Shown piece by piece: positions 10,053 to 19,341 of a stretch of 64,000 nucleotides of DNA. Numbering within the stretch: position 1 is the first letter of the stretch; every line of letters starts with the position of its first letter. The notes beneath the pieces are model-generated. The model was given only the letters and a program-made list of their open reading frames with translations. It was not told the DNA's origin and made no database searches. Source of the DNA: Pseudomonas fluorescens (GTDB lineage Bacteria; Pseudomonadota; Gammaproteobacteria; Pseudomonadales; Pseudomonadaceae); assembly GCF_900636825.1 (NCBI RefSeq), contig NZ_LR134318.1, positions 1,645,501 to 1,709,500 on the forward strand, read 5' to 3'. A program made the position numbers and the translations under genes.

Positions 10053-10826
10053 ATGAAGGCAGTAATTTTGGCGGGTGGCCTCGGCACGCGCATCAGTGAA
10101 GAGTCGCACCTCAAGCCCAAGCCGATGATCGAGATCGGTGGCAAGCCAATTCTCTGGCACATCATGAAGCAGTATTCCGCGCACGGAATTCACGACTTCG
10201 TGATTTGCCTGGGCTACAAGGGCTATGCGATCAAGGACTTCTTCGCCAACTACTTCCTGCACACCTCCGACGTCACTTTCAACATGCGCGAGAACCGCAT
10301 GGACGTGCACCAGAATTACAGCGAACCGTGGAGCGTCACGCTCATCGACACCGGCGAGGAAACCATGACCGGTGGCCGTCTGCTGCGCGCCGCGCGTTAT
10401 CTGGAGGATGAAGAGGCGTTCTGCTTCACCTACGGCGACGGCGTTTCTGACATCAATATCGCCGGGCTGGTCGACTACCACAAAGCCCACGGGCGACTGG
10501 CGACCGTCACGGCTGTGCAACCGCCGGGTCGCTATGGCGCCCTTGAACGTCAGGGTGATCAAGTGCTCGGTTTCACCGAAAAGCCTCGTGGCGACGGTGG
10601 CTGGATCAATGGCGGCTTCTTCGTGCTTTCGCCGAAAGTGCTGCCCTATATCGCCGATGACAGCACGACCTGGGAGGCCGAACCTCTGGCACGCCTTGCT
10701 CAGGACGAACAGCTCAAAGCCTTCGAGCATGAAGGCTTCTGGCATCCAATGGACACCCTGCGCGACAAGAACCATCTCGAAGCGCTGTGGCAGAGCGGGG
10801 AGGCCCCATGGAAGCAGTGGGCCTGA
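10053..10826 (+). CDS. rfbF: Glucose-1-phosphate cytidylyltransferase
   Basis: A 257-residue enzyme predicted to convert CTP and glucose-1-phosphate to CDP-glucose, the entry step to CDP-linked deoxysugars. The nucleotidyltransferase signature '[20 protein letters not shown]' lies at the N-terminus, followed by '[20 protein letters not shown]', typical of RfbF/DdhA. Length matches the family. The ATG has a GAGGGGAG ribosome site. The gene overlaps the next one (CDP-glucose 4,6-dehydratase) by 19 bp, and this pairing makes the CDP assignment firm. It starts a tightly packed operon of seven sugar genes. Confidence 0.95.
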   Translation: MKAVILAGGLGTRISEESHLKPKPMIEIGGKPILWHIMKQYSAHGIHDFVICLGYKGYAIKDFFANYFLHTSDVTFNMRENRMDVHQNYSEPWSVTLIDTGEETMTGGRLLRAARYLEDEEAFCFTYGDGVSDINIAGLVDYHKAHGRLATVTAVQPPGRYGALERQGDQVLGFTEKPRGDGGWINGGFFVLSPKVLPYIADDSTTWEAEPLARLAQDEQLKAFEHEGFWHPMDTLRDKNHLEALWQSGEAPWKQWA

Positions 10827-11890
10827 GTGCGGATTTCTGGCGTGGCAAGCGCGTTCTTGTCACCGGACACACCGGCTTCAAGGGCAGTTGGCTGACCCTG
10901 TGGCTGCAAAGCCTCGGCGCGCAAGTCAGCGGCTTTTCCCTTGATCCGTCGACCGCACCGAGCCTGTTCGAACTGGCGCGTGTGCACGAAGGCATTAACG
11001 ATCAGCGCGGTGATCTACGCGATCTCGGCGCCTTGCTCGAAATCATCGCCGAGACTGAACCTGAGATCGTTCTGCATCTGGCCGCTCAGCCATTGGTGCG
11101 CGAAGGCTATCGCGATCCGCTCGGTACTTACTCCAGCAATGTCATGGGCACGCTGAACCTGCTTGAAGCGATTCGGCAGATCGGCGGCGTGCGCGCCTGC
11201 GTGCTAGTGACGACCGACAAGGTCTACGCCAACAAGGAATGGCTGTGGCCGTATCGCGAAGACGAAGCCCTCGGCGGTCACGATCCTTACAGCAGCAGCA
11301 AGGCCTGCTGCGAACTGCTCGCGCAGTCGTATGCCGCGTCGTTTTTCCCGCCCGACAAACACGCCGAGCACGGCCTGGCCCTGGCCACCGCGCGTGCCGG
11401 CAATGTGCTGGGCGGCGGTGACTTTGCTCCCGAGCGGTTGATTCCCGATGTGCTGAAAGCCTGGACCGCCGACGAGCCGGTGACCCTGCGCTATCCGCAA
11501 GCCGTGCGTCCGTGGCAACACGCGCTGGAGCCGCTGGCCGGTTATCTGCAACTGGCGGCCGGGCTCTACGAATACGGCCCGGAATACGCCGGTGCATGGA
11601 ACTTCGGCCCGGGCGAGGCGGATATGTGCAGCGTCGGCGAAGTGGTCGAGTTGCTCGCCAACCGTTGGCCGCAAGCGCGCGGGCTGCGCATCGAACCGAG
11701 CGAGTTGCATGAGGCCGGCCTGTTGCGTCTGGACAGCAGCCGCGCGCGTCAGGTGCTTGGCTGGCAGCCGCGCTGGTCGTTGCAGGCCTGCCTGGCACAA
11801 ACCCTGGATTGGCATCTGGCGTGGCAGAACGGCGATGACATGCGCGCCGTGACCCTCGGCCAACTGAACCTGTACCGAGGCGCGCTGTGA
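10808..11890 (+). CDS. rfbG: CDP-glucose 4,6-dehydratase
   Basis: A 360-residue short-chain dehydrogenase/reductase of the extended type, converting CDP-glucose to CDP-4-keto-6-deoxyglucose. The Rossmann glycine motif is '[12 protein letters not shown]' near the N-terminus. The catalytic Tyr and Lys are in '[11 protein letters not shown]', and '[11 protein letters not shown]' is typical of RfbG. I chose the ATG at 10808 because GGGGAGG lies just upstream. A GTG at 10787 in the same frame has no such support. It overlaps rfbF by 19 bp and the next gene by 4 bp, so translation is probably coupled. Confidence 0.95.
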   Translation: MEAVGLSADFWRGKRVLVTGHTGFKGSWLTLWLQSLGAQVSGFSLDPSTAPSLFELARVHEGINDQRGDLRDLGALLEIIAETEPEIVLHLAAQPLVREGYRDPLGTYSSNVMGTLNLLEAIRQIGGVRACVLVTTDKVYANKEWLWPYREDEALGGHDPYSSSKACCELLAQSYAASFFPPDKHAEHGLALATARAGNVLGGGDFAPERLIPDVLKAWTADEPVTLRYPQAVRPWQHALEPLAGYLQLAAGLYEYGPEYAGAWNFGPGEADMCSVGEVVELLANRWPQARGLRIEPSELHEAGLLRLDSSRARQVLGWQPRWSLQACLAQTLDWHLAWQNGDDMRAVTLGQLNLYRGAL

Positions 11891-12447
11891 GCGAGTTCTC
11901 TCTGCAGCCGCTGCCGCTGGCCGGATTGTTCAGCGTTCAGCACAAGCGTTTCGAAGATCAGCGCGGGCACTTTGCCCGGCTGTTTTGCGAGGGCAGCCTG
12001 AGTGCGTTCGGCAGCGAATTTCACATCCGCCAGATCAACCATTCCTGTACCCGCGAGAAGGGCAGTGTGCGCGGTCTGCATTATCAGAATGCCAACGCTC
12101 CCGAGGCGAAATTGATCACCTGCCTGCGCGGCGAGGTCTGGGACGTGGCGGTGGATCTGCGCCGCGATTCCGAGACGTTTCTGCACTGGCACGCCGAGCA
12201 CCTGAAGGCCGGTGACGGCAGAAGTCTGCTGATCCCGGCCGGCTTCGCCCATGGCTTCCAGACGCTCACTGACGACGCCGAATTGCTCTATCTGCATAGC
12301 GCCGACTACGCGCCGGAGCACGAGGGCGGCTTGTCGGTGAATGATCCTCGGCTGGCGATCGCCTGGCCATTGCCTGTCAATAATTTGTCAGCGCGCGATT
12401 CCAGCCATCCCGCGCTTGATCAACACTTTGCTGGAGTGCATCTATGA
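11887..12447 (+). CDS. dTDP-4-dehydrorhamnose 3,5-epimerase (RmlC) family protein
   Basis: A 186-residue cupin of the RmlC family. The conserved 'REKGSVRGLHYQ' segment contains the expected catalytic His (residue 65). 'EVWDVAVDLRRDSETF' and 'PAGFAHGFQTL' are also family hallmarks. In this operon its likely substrate is the CDP-4-keto-6-deoxysugar, or its C-methylated form, rather than a dTDP sugar, because no dTDP-glucose genes are present. It would invert C-3 and/or C-5. The start is a GTG overlapping the rfbG stop by 4 bp, and the 3' end overlaps the next gene by 4 bp. The substrate is inferred from context only. Confidence 0.88.
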   Translation: MSEFSLQPLPLAGLFSVQHKRFEDQRGHFARLFCEGSLSAFGSEFHIRQINHSCTREKGSVRGLHYQNANAPEAKLITCLRGEVWDVAVDLRRDSETFLHWHAEHLKAGDGRSLLIPAGFAHGFQTLTDDAELLYLHSADYAPEHEGGLSVNDPRLAIAWPLPVNNLSARDSSHPALDQHFAGVHL

Positions 12448-13670
12448 ATTGCCGTGGGTGCGCCGCACCGCTGAGTCTGCCGCTGATCGACCTCGGCACC
12501 TCGCCACCGTCCAACGCCTACGTGCACGCCGATCGCCTCGAGCAGGCCGAGCAATGGGTGCCGCTGAAGGTCGCCGTGTGCCAGCAATGCTGGCTGGTGC
12601 AGACCGAGGATTACACCCGCGCCGACAGCCTGTTCGATGCTGAATACGCTTACTTCAGTTCGTTTTCCAGCACTTGGCTGAGCCACGCCGAGCGCTACGT
12701 TGCCGAGATGGTCGAGCGTTTCGGATTGACCGCTGACAGCCGTGTGGTGGAAGTCGCTGCCAACGACGGATACCTGTTGCAATACGTCGCCGGTCGCGGC
12801 ATTGCGTGCCTGGGTGTTGAGCCGACCCGCAGCACTGCGCAGGCAGCCCGAGAAAAAGGCCTGGAGATTCGCGAACTGTTCTTCGGCCGCGACACCGCCA
12901 CGCAATTGCGCAGCGAAGGCTGGGACGCCGACTTGATGGCGGCCAACAACGTGCTCGCCCATGTGCCGGACATCAACGATTTTCTGGTAGGGTTCGCGAC
13001 GCTGCTCAAGCCGACCGGCGTAGCCACTTTCGAATTTCCGCAGTTGCTGACGCTGATGGCCGGCGCGCAGTTCGACACGCTGTATCACGAACATTATTCC
13101 TACCTGTCGCTGACCGCCGTGCAACGCCTGTGCGAGCGCAATGCTCTGGAAGTGTTCGACGTCAGCCAACTGACCACTCACGGCGGATCGTTGCGCGTGT
13201 TTGTCCAGCGCCAGGACGGCCAGCGTCGCCCGGTTCAGCCAGCGGTGCAGCAGCAGTTGCAGGCCGAACTGGAAGCCGGGGTGAAAACCGCCGGGTACTA
13301 CGCGACCCTCGCGCCAGCCGCCGAACGCATCAAGCATGACTTGCTGCGTTTTCTGTTGCAGGCCAAAGCCGACGGCAAGCGTGTGGTCGGTTATGGCGCA
13401 GCGGCCAAGGGCAATACGTTGCTCAACTACGCCGGGGTCAAACCGGATCTGCTCGCCTGGGTGGCCGATGCCAACCCGCACAAGCAAGGCAAGTTCATGC
13501 CGGGCAGCCGCATCCCGATTGTTGCGCCCGCGCAGATCGACATCGAGAAGCCCGATTACGTATTGGTGCTGCCATGGAACCTGCTGCAGGAAGTCAGTCA
13601 GCAACTGGCGCAGGTGCGTCAGTGGGATGCTCGCTTTGTGATCGCCGTGCCTGAGTTGAAAGTGCTGTGA
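12444..13670 (+). CDS. Sugar C-methyltransferase, NovU/TylCIII type
   Basis: A 408-residue SAM-dependent methyltransferase with the three-part layout of nucleotide-sugar C-methyltransferases. These are an N-terminal zinc-binding domain (Cys3, Cys6, Cys46, Cys49), a central Rossmann SAM domain ('VVEVAANDGYLLQ', about 101-113), and a C-terminal domain with 'GYGAAAKGNTLL' and 'DANPHKQGKFMPG'. The 'YHEHYSY' motif (214-220) holds the Glu-His pair placed at the active site in TylC3-like enzymes. The family methylates a 4-keto sugar nucleotide at carbon (usually C-3). Next to CDP-glucose 4,6-dehydratase it predicts a CDP-linked branched-chain 6-deoxysugar. It overlaps both neighbours by 4 bp. Confidence 0.9.
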   Translation: MNCRGCAAPLSLPLIDLGTSPPSNAYVHADRLEQAEQWVPLKVAVCQQCWLVQTEDYTRADSLFDAEYAYFSSFSSTWLSHAERYVAEMVERFGLTADSRVVEVAANDGYLLQYVAGRGIACLGVEPTRSTAQAAREKGLEIRELFFGRDTATQLRSEGWDADLMAANNVLAHVPDINDFLVGFATLLKPTGVATFEFPQLLTLMAGAQFDTLYHEHYSYLSLTAVQRLCERNALEVFDVSQLTTHGGSLRVFVQRQDGQRRPVQPAVQQQLQAELEAGVKTAGYYATLAPAAERIKHDLLRFLLQAKADGKRVVGYGAAAKGNTLLNYAGVKPDLLAWVADANPHKQGKFMPGSRIPIVAPAQIDIEKPDYVLVLPWNLLQEVSQQLAQVRQWDARFVIAVPELKVL

Positions 13671-14518
13671 AGGTTCTGGTCACAGGCGCTACAGGTTTTG
13701 TCGGTCGGCATCTGGTTGCCGCATTGCTGGCGCGCGGCTGCGAGATTCGCGCCGTGGCGCGCAGTCTGCAAAAAGCCCAGAGCATGCCATGGATCAATGA
13801 CGTCGAGTTCGTGAGTGCGGATCTTCACGCGAGCGATCTCGACATCGCTGCGCTGATGGAAGGAGTCGATGCGCTGGCACACTTGGCCTGGCCTGGCTTG
13901 CCAAATTATCGGGCGCTGTTCCATTTCGAACACAACCTGATGGCCGACTATCGCTTCATCAAAGGCGCGGTGGAGGCGGGCGTGAAGCAGGTGCTGGTGA
14001 CCGGCACCTGTTTCGAATACGGCATGCAAAGCGGCCCGCTCAGCGAAAGCAGCGAACCACGGCCGAGCAATCCCTACGGTCTGGCCAAACACACGCTGCA
14101 CCTGTTTTTGCAAAACCTGCAGCAGGAGCGGCCGTTCACCTTGCAGTGGGCACGTCTGTTTTATCTGCATGGCGAAGGGCAAAACCCCAACAGCCTGTTG
14201 GCGGCACTGGACCGCGCGATCGATGCCGGCGAGCCGTCGTTCAACATGTCGGCCGGTGAACAGCTGCGCGATTTTTTGGCCATTGAAAGCGCCGCCGGGT
14301 ACCTCGCCGCGATCCTGCAACAACGTGACTTCAACGGCGTGATCAATTGCGCCAGCGGCCAGCCGGTTTCCGTCCGTGCGCTGGTCGAGCAACGCCTGCG
14401 TGAACGCGATGCGGCGCTGCAACTCAACCTCGGCCATTACCCCTATCCCGGCCACGAGCCGCTGGCGTTCTGGGCGGTGACCGAGCGTCTGCAACAGTTA
14501 TTGGGAGCGTCGCGATGA
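13667..14518 (+). CDS. NAD-dependent epimerase/dehydratase (probable 4-ketoreductase)
   Basis: A 283-residue extended SDR protein. 'VTGATGFVGRHLVAALLARG' at the N-terminus is the NAD(P)-binding motif and 'NPYGLAKHTLHLF' supplies the catalytic Tyr and Lys. In the operon it follows dehydratase, epimerase and C-methyltransferase genes, so the natural role is stereospecific reduction of the 4-keto group to give the finished CDP-deoxysugar. The family also includes epimerases, so the exact reaction is open. It has a GTG start overlapping the upstream stop by 4 bp and a 4-bp overlap with the downstream methyltransferase. Confidence 0.88.
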   Translation: MKVLVTGATGFVGRHLVAALLARGCEIRAVARSLQKAQSMPWINDVEFVSADLHASDLDIAALMEGVDALAHLAWPGLPNYRALFHFEHNLMADYRFIKGAVEAGVKQVLVTGTCFEYGMQSGPLSESSEPRPSNPYGLAKHTLHLFLQNLQQERPFTLQWARLFYLHGEGQNPNSLLAALDRAIDAGEPSFNMSAGEQLRDFLAIESAAGYLAAILQQRDFNGVINCASGQPVSVRALVEQRLRERDAALQLNLGHYPYPGHEPLAFWAVTERLQQLLGASR

Positions 14519-15585
14519 AGCACGAGTTGTATCGGGTCACCGACTTGCCGGTGCTGCAAAATCGCACGTTTGCCGACGCGGCGACGGCGCAGGCCTCGGC
14601 CCGCGCCGACATGCTGTTGGTGCAGGACGAACGCAGCGGTCTGATCTTCAATGCGGCCTTCGACGCCGACAAGCTCAGTTACGACGCCGACTACCAGAAC
14701 GAACAGGCGCATTCCGGCCAGTTCCAGCAGCACCTGAGCGACGTCGAAGGCATCATCGCCAAGCATTTCAAGGGCCAGGAACTGATCGAAGTCGGTTGCG
14801 GCAAAGGCTACTTTCTGGAGCTGCTCAAGGGCCTCGGCTATTCGATCACCGGCATCGACCCGGCTTACGAAGGCAACAACGCCGCGGTGATCAAAGCGCC
14901 ATTCACCCGCGGTCTGGGGCTGGCGGCTGACGGCATCGTGTTGCGCCACGTGCTGGAACACATTCAGGATCCGCTGAGCTTCCTCGCCGAAATCGCCGAC
15001 GCCAATCAGGGCGGGCAGATCTACATTGAAGTGCCGTGCTTCGACTGGATCCTCGACCATAAAGCCTGGTTCGATCTGTTCTACGAGCACGTGAATTATT
15101 TCCGGCTCGATGATCTGCGCCGCATGTTCGGCACCGTGCATGAGGCGGGTCACCTGTTCGGTGGCCAATACCTGTACATCGTCGCTGACTTGGCGACCTT
15201 GCGCCTGACCCCGACACAACCGGTGCCGCGCCTGACCCTGCCGGACGGGTTCACCGCCAGCCTGGATCGCGCGGTGCAGATTATCCGGTCCGCGCCTGAG
15301 CAGGGTTCGGCGATCTGGGGGGCGTCGTCCAAGGGCGTGATCTATTCATTGTTTCTGCAGCGCGCCGGCGTCGCGGTAGATCGCGTGGTGGACATCAACC
15401 CGGCCAAACAGGGGCGTTATCTGCCATTGAGCGGTGCCCGAGTGTCCTCGCCTCAGGAGGCGATGGATGCGCTGCCTGAAGGCGCCAATCTGTTTGTAAT
15501 GAATTCCAATTACCTCGAAGAGATCAAGCGGATGACCGGTGGACGCTACGTCTATCACGCCGTCGACAGCGCTTCGTTTCAGTGA
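14515..15585 (+). CDS. Second class I methyltransferase related to sugar C-methyltransferases
   Basis: A 356-residue SAM-dependent methyltransferase. The SAM motif is 'IEVGCGKGYFLELL' (about 91-104) with 'GIDPAYEG' after it. 'FYEHVNYF' (189-196) corresponds to the YHEHYSY motif of the upstream C-methyltransferase. The C-terminal 'WGASSKGVIYSLF' and 'DINPAKQGRYLPL' match its C-terminal domain too. It therefore looks like a diverged NovU-type paralogue, but its N-terminal 50 residues lack the four zinc-ligand cysteines. It may methylate the same sugar at another position (C or O). It overlaps the previous gene by 4 bp. Function is inferred from family and context. Confidence 0.82.
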   Translation: MKHELYRVTDLPVLQNRTFADAATAQASARADMLLVQDERSGLIFNAAFDADKLSYDADYQNEQAHSGQFQQHLSDVEGIIAKHFKGQELIEVGCGKGYFLELLKGLGYSITGIDPAYEGNNAAVIKAPFTRGLGLAADGIVLRHVLEHIQDPLSFLAEIADANQGGQIYIEVPCFDWILDHKAWFDLFYEHVNYFRLDDLRRMFGTVHEAGHLFGGQYLYIVADLATLRLTPTQPVPRLTLPDGFTASLDRAVQIIRSAPEQGSAIWGASSKGVIYSLFLQRAGVAVDRVVDINPAKQGRYLPLSGARVSSPQEAMDALPEGANLFVMNSNYLEEIKRMTGGRYVYHAVDSASFQ

Positions 15586-15602
15586 CCCTTGAGACTATCA
15601 AA

Positions 15603-16340
15603 ATGACCGACAACAGCATCAACCAAGCCTTCGAAGCCGAGTGCCGGGAACAGATCGCCCAGCAGGGTGAGGACCAGAAACTCACCGGCCTGGCGCGGGA
15701 CTTCTTCAACGAATCGGCCAAGCATAAATACAGCTACCACTTCTCGTGGATGGGCCGTCCGATCATCCAGTTGCCGCAAGACATGATGGCGATGCAGGAA
15801 ATCATCTGGCAGGTCAAACCGGATCTGGTCATCGAATGTGGCATCGCCCACGGCGGTTCGATCATCTACTACGCCTCGTTGCTGGAGCTGCAAGGGCACG
15901 GCGAAGTGCTGGGCATCGACCTCGACATCCGCCCGCACAACCGTGAAGCGATTGAAAGCCACCCGATGGCCAAGCGCATCAAGATGATCGAAGGCTCGAG
16001 TATCGACCCGGCCATTGCTGCGCAGGTGCAGGCTGCGGCCAAGGGCAAGAAAGTCATTCTGGTGCTGGACTCCAATCACACCCACGACCACGTGCTCGAA
16101 GAGCTGCGCCTGTACGCACCGCTGGTATCGGTCGACAGCTACTGCGTGGTCATGGACACCGTGGTTGAAGACATGCCGGCCGATTTCTTCCCGGACCGTC
16201 CATGGGGCCCGGGCGACAACCCGAAAACCGCGGTGTGGAAATACCTGGAAGAGAATGGTGATTTCGAGATCGACCAACAGCTGCAGAACAAGCTGCTGAT
16301 CACTGTGGCGCCGGATGGATATCTGCGTCGCGTTCGTTAA
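15603..16340 (+). CDS. CmcI-type (cephalosporin hydroxylase family) methyltransferase
   Basis: A 245-residue protein with the 'VIECGIAHGGSIIYYASLLE' SAM-binding loop, 'GEVLGIDLDIRPHNR' and 'LVLDSNHTHDHVLEEL' typical of the CmcI / rhamnosyl O-methyltransferase family. Despite the family name, these proteins are mainly SAM-dependent O-methyltransferases, often acting on sugars. It is the last gene of the CDP-sugar block and may O-methylate a flagellin glycan residue. I chose ATG 15603. An upstream in-frame GTG at 15582 overlaps the preceding gene and has no ribosome site. It ends 55 bp before the second large glycosyltransferase. Confidence 0.85.
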   Translation: MTDNSINQAFEAECREQIAQQGEDQKLTGLARDFFNESAKHKYSYHFSWMGRPIIQLPQDMMAMQEIIWQVKPDLVIECGIAHGGSIIYYASLLELQGHGEVLGIDLDIRPHNREAIESHPMAKRIKMIEGSSIDPAIAAQVQAAAKGKKVILVLDSNHTHDHVLEELRLYAPLVSVDSYCVVMDTVVEDMPADFFPDRPWGPGDNPKTAVWKYLEENGDFEIDQQLQNKLLITVAPDGYLRRVR

Positions 16341-16395
16341 TTCGCAACATCCCCGAAGCGTTATCCTGGCGAGTCGCCGGTTGTGGAGAGAAGTT

Positions 16396-19311
16396 ATGCA
16401 AGGCAAGTACAGTTCCGAACTGACGCAACCGCTCAACGAGCTGTTGACCGTGGTGCTTATTACTCATAACCGGCCGGCGTTTCTGCGCCGGGCGGTGAAG
16501 TATTACAGCAGCCTGCCGTGCAAAATCATGGTGCTGGACTCCACCGCCGAGCCTGCGCAGGGCGATTTTTCTTCGGTCGATTATCACCACGTGCCGCAGT
16601 TCGCCTATTGGGGCATGCAAGCGAAACTGGCTTACGGCGTGGAGCAACTGACCACCCCGTACATGGTGCTGGCGGCCGATGACGATTTTATCCTGCACGA
16701 TTCGCTGACCGAATCCGTGGGCTTTCTACAGGCCAACCCGGATTACGGCATGTGCCACGGCTATTGCCTGATGTACCTGACGCTGGCCGGCGGTGTGAGC
16801 TACTACCGCCGCGACAAGAAAGTCCAGGAGGACTACGCGTCCGAGAACGCGCAGGATCGCGTCATCGATTACATGAGCCAGTACATCCCGCCGTTTTACG
16901 CGGTGACTCGCACCGACCTGATGAAAACCTGGCATACGGCGCTGCCGCCGGGCACCAGTTTCCAGTGGCAGGAAATCGGCCATGTCTACTTCCTGCTGGC
17001 TAGCGCCAAGGCGCGAATCCTGCCGATCCCTTACGTGGTCCGTGAGATCAACTATGGCGTCTCCGAGCACAGCACCGAGGTGTACCACTCGCTGACCTAT
17101 GTCGACGCCAAGTCCGTGGCCGAGCGCGAGGCATTCGCCGAATTTCTCGCCGCATTGCCTACCGCGATCACTGGTCTGGACGCCGCACAGGGCAAGGCGC
17201 TTGCCCTGCAAAGTTTCGAAGCGATGGTCGATAGCCTGCAATCGAGCCGCGCGTTGACGGCGGAACTGATCATCCAGTCCACCTGGAATCAGGAACTCAA
17301 ACGCCCGGATCGTCGCTTCGGGCCATTGCAGTACGTCGAAATGCCGTTCTATAACGAGGCGTTCTTCGATCGGCTGGCACAGTTCGAATTCATGCTGCAC
17401 GCGATGCCGGCGGGACGCATTCAATTGGAAGGCCTTGAAGGCGTCTGGACTCGCCAGGCGCACTTGCTGCAAGCGCGCAACAACGACACGCCGGAAAGTG
17501 TGCTCGATCGTCTGTGGCAGGCCCACGACCTCAACGCGTTCAACCGCACCGTGGTCAAGCGTCTGGCGGCGCAACTGGCGTCGATGGGCGAGGCCGAAGA
17601 AGCGCAAGACATGCAGGCATGGATCGAGCGTCTCGAGGCGTTGAGCGGCGAAGATCATCACGCGGTCATGGACAACACGCAGTCCGGACGCCTGCTCAAA
17701 TGGCTGGCTGCGCGCAAGCCCGGCGAGCAGCAAGTCGAAGCGATCGGCCAACATCTGGCGGTCAATGGCGGTGGCCCGCAATTCGGTATTTTCCTGCTGG
17801 ATCTGGACGACGACATCGACAAGCTCCAGGTCTCGCTCGATAGCTTGCTGGAAGGCCAGTGCAAGGCCTTCCGCATCGTCGTGTTCACCACCGGCGAAGC
17901 CCCGGCCGCGACCACCGCACAGAACACCCTGCACTTCGTTCGGGTGACGCCGGCCAACCTCGTCGACAAACTCAATCAGAGCGCGCGGCAGTCGCCGTGC
18001 GACTGGTTGCTGCTGGCCGAGGCTGGCGACGAATTCACCGCCAGCGGCCTGCTGCGCGCCAGTCTGGAATTGCTCAACGCCGGCGACTGCCGCGCTGTGT
18101 CGACCGATGAAATCCAGCGCGAGGAAAACGGTGCGCTGCGGGACGTGTTCCGTCCGGGCTTCAATCTGGATCTGCTGCTGAGCCTGCCGACCTTGATGGC
18201 GCGGCACTGGCTGGTACGTCGCGATGCGTTGACGGAGATCGGTGGCTATCGCGCCGACTTCGGCAAGGCACTGGAACTCGACGTGCTGTTGCGCCTGATC
18301 GAGGAGCATGGCCTCAACAGCCTGGCGCATCTCGACGAGCCGCTGCTGATCACCCAAGCGCCAACTCTGCAGGAAAACCCGGACGAGCGTCTGGCGTTGC
18401 TGCGTCACTTGGGCAACCGCGGCTACAAGGCCAAGGTCACCTCGGCGGTTCCCGGCATTTACCAGATCGATTATCACCACAGCGAACGTCCGCTGGTGTC
18501 GATCATGATTCCAGCGGGCAACGATCTTGCGGCGCTGCGACGCTGCATCGAAGGCGTGTTGTTGCGCACTCGCTATCAGTCGTACGAAGTGCTGGTCGCC
18601 ACCTCGGCTGATCAGTCGGCCGCGGTCAATGACTGGCTCGGCACTTATAAACACTCCAAAGTCCAGGTGCTGCGCAGCGACCGCTCGCTGAACGAACCGG
18701 CCTTGTACAACGCGGCCAGCCGTCAGGCGCGCGGCGAGTACCTGGTGCTGCTGGCGGCTGACGCCGAAGTGGTCAACCCGAACTGGCTCGACTCGTTGCT
18801 CAACCATGCCTTGCGCCCGGAGATCGGCGTCGTCGGGCCGAAACTGATCAACCGCGAGCGCGAGATCAGCCAGGCCGGCCTGATTCTGGGCATGAACGGT
18901 GCGGTCGGTTCGGCATTCGTTGGCGACAAACACGATGCTGAGGGCTACTTGCATCGCCTGGCGGTGGAGCAGAACTATTCGGCGGTATCGAGCGTGTGCC
19001 TGATGGTGCGCAAAGAATTGTTCGAGGCCTTGGGCGGTCTGGACGACAGCAGCTTCGGCGACGGCTTCAGCGATGTCGACCTGTGCCTGAGCGCGGGTCA
19101 GGCCGGTTATCTGACCGTATGGACACCCGCCGTGCAGGTGATTCATCAGGGCAGCATGCCTGAGGCTCCGCAAGCGCTGGCGGCCTTGCAGGAAAAATGG
19201 TCAGCCGCGTTCGCCCAGGATCAGGCCTATAACGCCAACTTGAGCCTGAACGGCAAAGGCTTTGTGCTCAATGACAGCGCGGTGCTCGACTGGTCGCAGT
19301 TGCTCGCTTGA
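16396..19311 (+). CDS. Large glycosyltransferase with TIGR00180-type N-terminal domain and two GT2-like modules
   Basis: A 971-residue glycosyltransferase. The N-terminal part (about 15-290) resembles TIGR00180-type glycosyltransferases ('LTVVLITHNRPAFLRRAVKY', 'MVLAADDDFIL'). The middle module (about 460-650) and C-terminal GT2 module (about 698-965: 'RPLVSIMIPAG', 'LLAADAEVVNPNWL', 'RPEIGVVGPK') are homologous to modules two and three of the first large glycosyltransferase. The last module keeps a DxE motif. It probably builds the flagellin glycan from the sugars made by the flanking genes. I chose ATG 16396 because GGAGAG precedes it. An in-frame ATG at 16315 overlaps the upstream gene. 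No membrane segment is evident. Confidence 0.85.
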   Translation: MQGKYSSELTQPLNELLTVVLITHNRPAFLRRAVKYYSSLPCKIMVLDSTAEPAQGDFSSVDYHHVPQFAYWGMQAKLAYGVEQLTTPYMVLAADDDFILHDSLTESVGFLQANPDYGMCHGYCLMYLTLAGGVSYYRRDKKVQEDYASENAQDRVIDYMSQYIPPFYAVTRTDLMKTWHTALPPGTSFQWQEIGHVYFLLASAKARILPIPYVVREINYGVSEHSTEVYHSLTYVDAKSVAEREAFAEFLAALPTAITGLDAAQGKALALQSFEAMVDSLQSSRALTAELIIQSTWNQELKRPDRRFGPLQYVEMPFYNEAFFDRLAQFEFMLHAMPAGRIQLEGLEGVWTRQAHLLQARNNDTPESVLDRLWQAHDLNAFNRTVVKRLAAQLASMGEAEEAQDMQAWIERLEALSGEDHHAVMDNTQSGRLLKWLAARKPGEQQVEAIGQHLAVNGGGPQFGIFLLDLDDDIDKLQVSLDSLLEGQCKAFRIVVFTTGEAPAATTAQNTLHFVRVTPANLVDKLNQSARQSPCDWLLLAEAGDEFTASGLLRASLELLNAGDCRAVSTDEIQREENGALRDVFRPGFNLDLLLSLPTLMARHWLVRRDALTEIGGYRADFGKALELDVLLRLIEEHGLNSLAHLDEPLLITQAPTLQENPDERLALLRHLGNRGYKAKVTSAVPGIYQIDYHHSERPLVSIMIPAGNDLAALRRCIEGVLLRTRYQSYEVLVATSADQSAAVNDWLGTYKHSKVQVLRSDRSLNEPALYNAASRQARGEYLVLLAADAEVVNPNWLDSLLNHALRPEIGVVGPKLINREREISQAGLILGMNGAVGSAFVGDKHDAEGYLHRLAVEQNYSAVSSVCLMVRKELFEALGGLDDSSFGDGFSDVDLCLSAGQAGYLTVWTPAVQVIHQGSMPEAPQALAALQEKWSAAFAQDQAYNANLSLNGKGFVLNDSAVLDWSQLLA

Positions 19312-19341
19312 ATCGTCCGAACAGGAGACAGGAATCGACAC

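Noticed and set aside
16726..19173. Very long minus-strand ORF (815 codons) opposite the second large glycosyltransferase
   Set aside because: It is a shadow of a well-supported + strand gene in high-GC DNA. Its translation is rich in Arg/His/Gln with no domain motif. The same applies to long minus-strand ORFs opposite flgJ (207-1592), flgK (1755-3728), fliF (36267-38270) and cheA (59938-62034).
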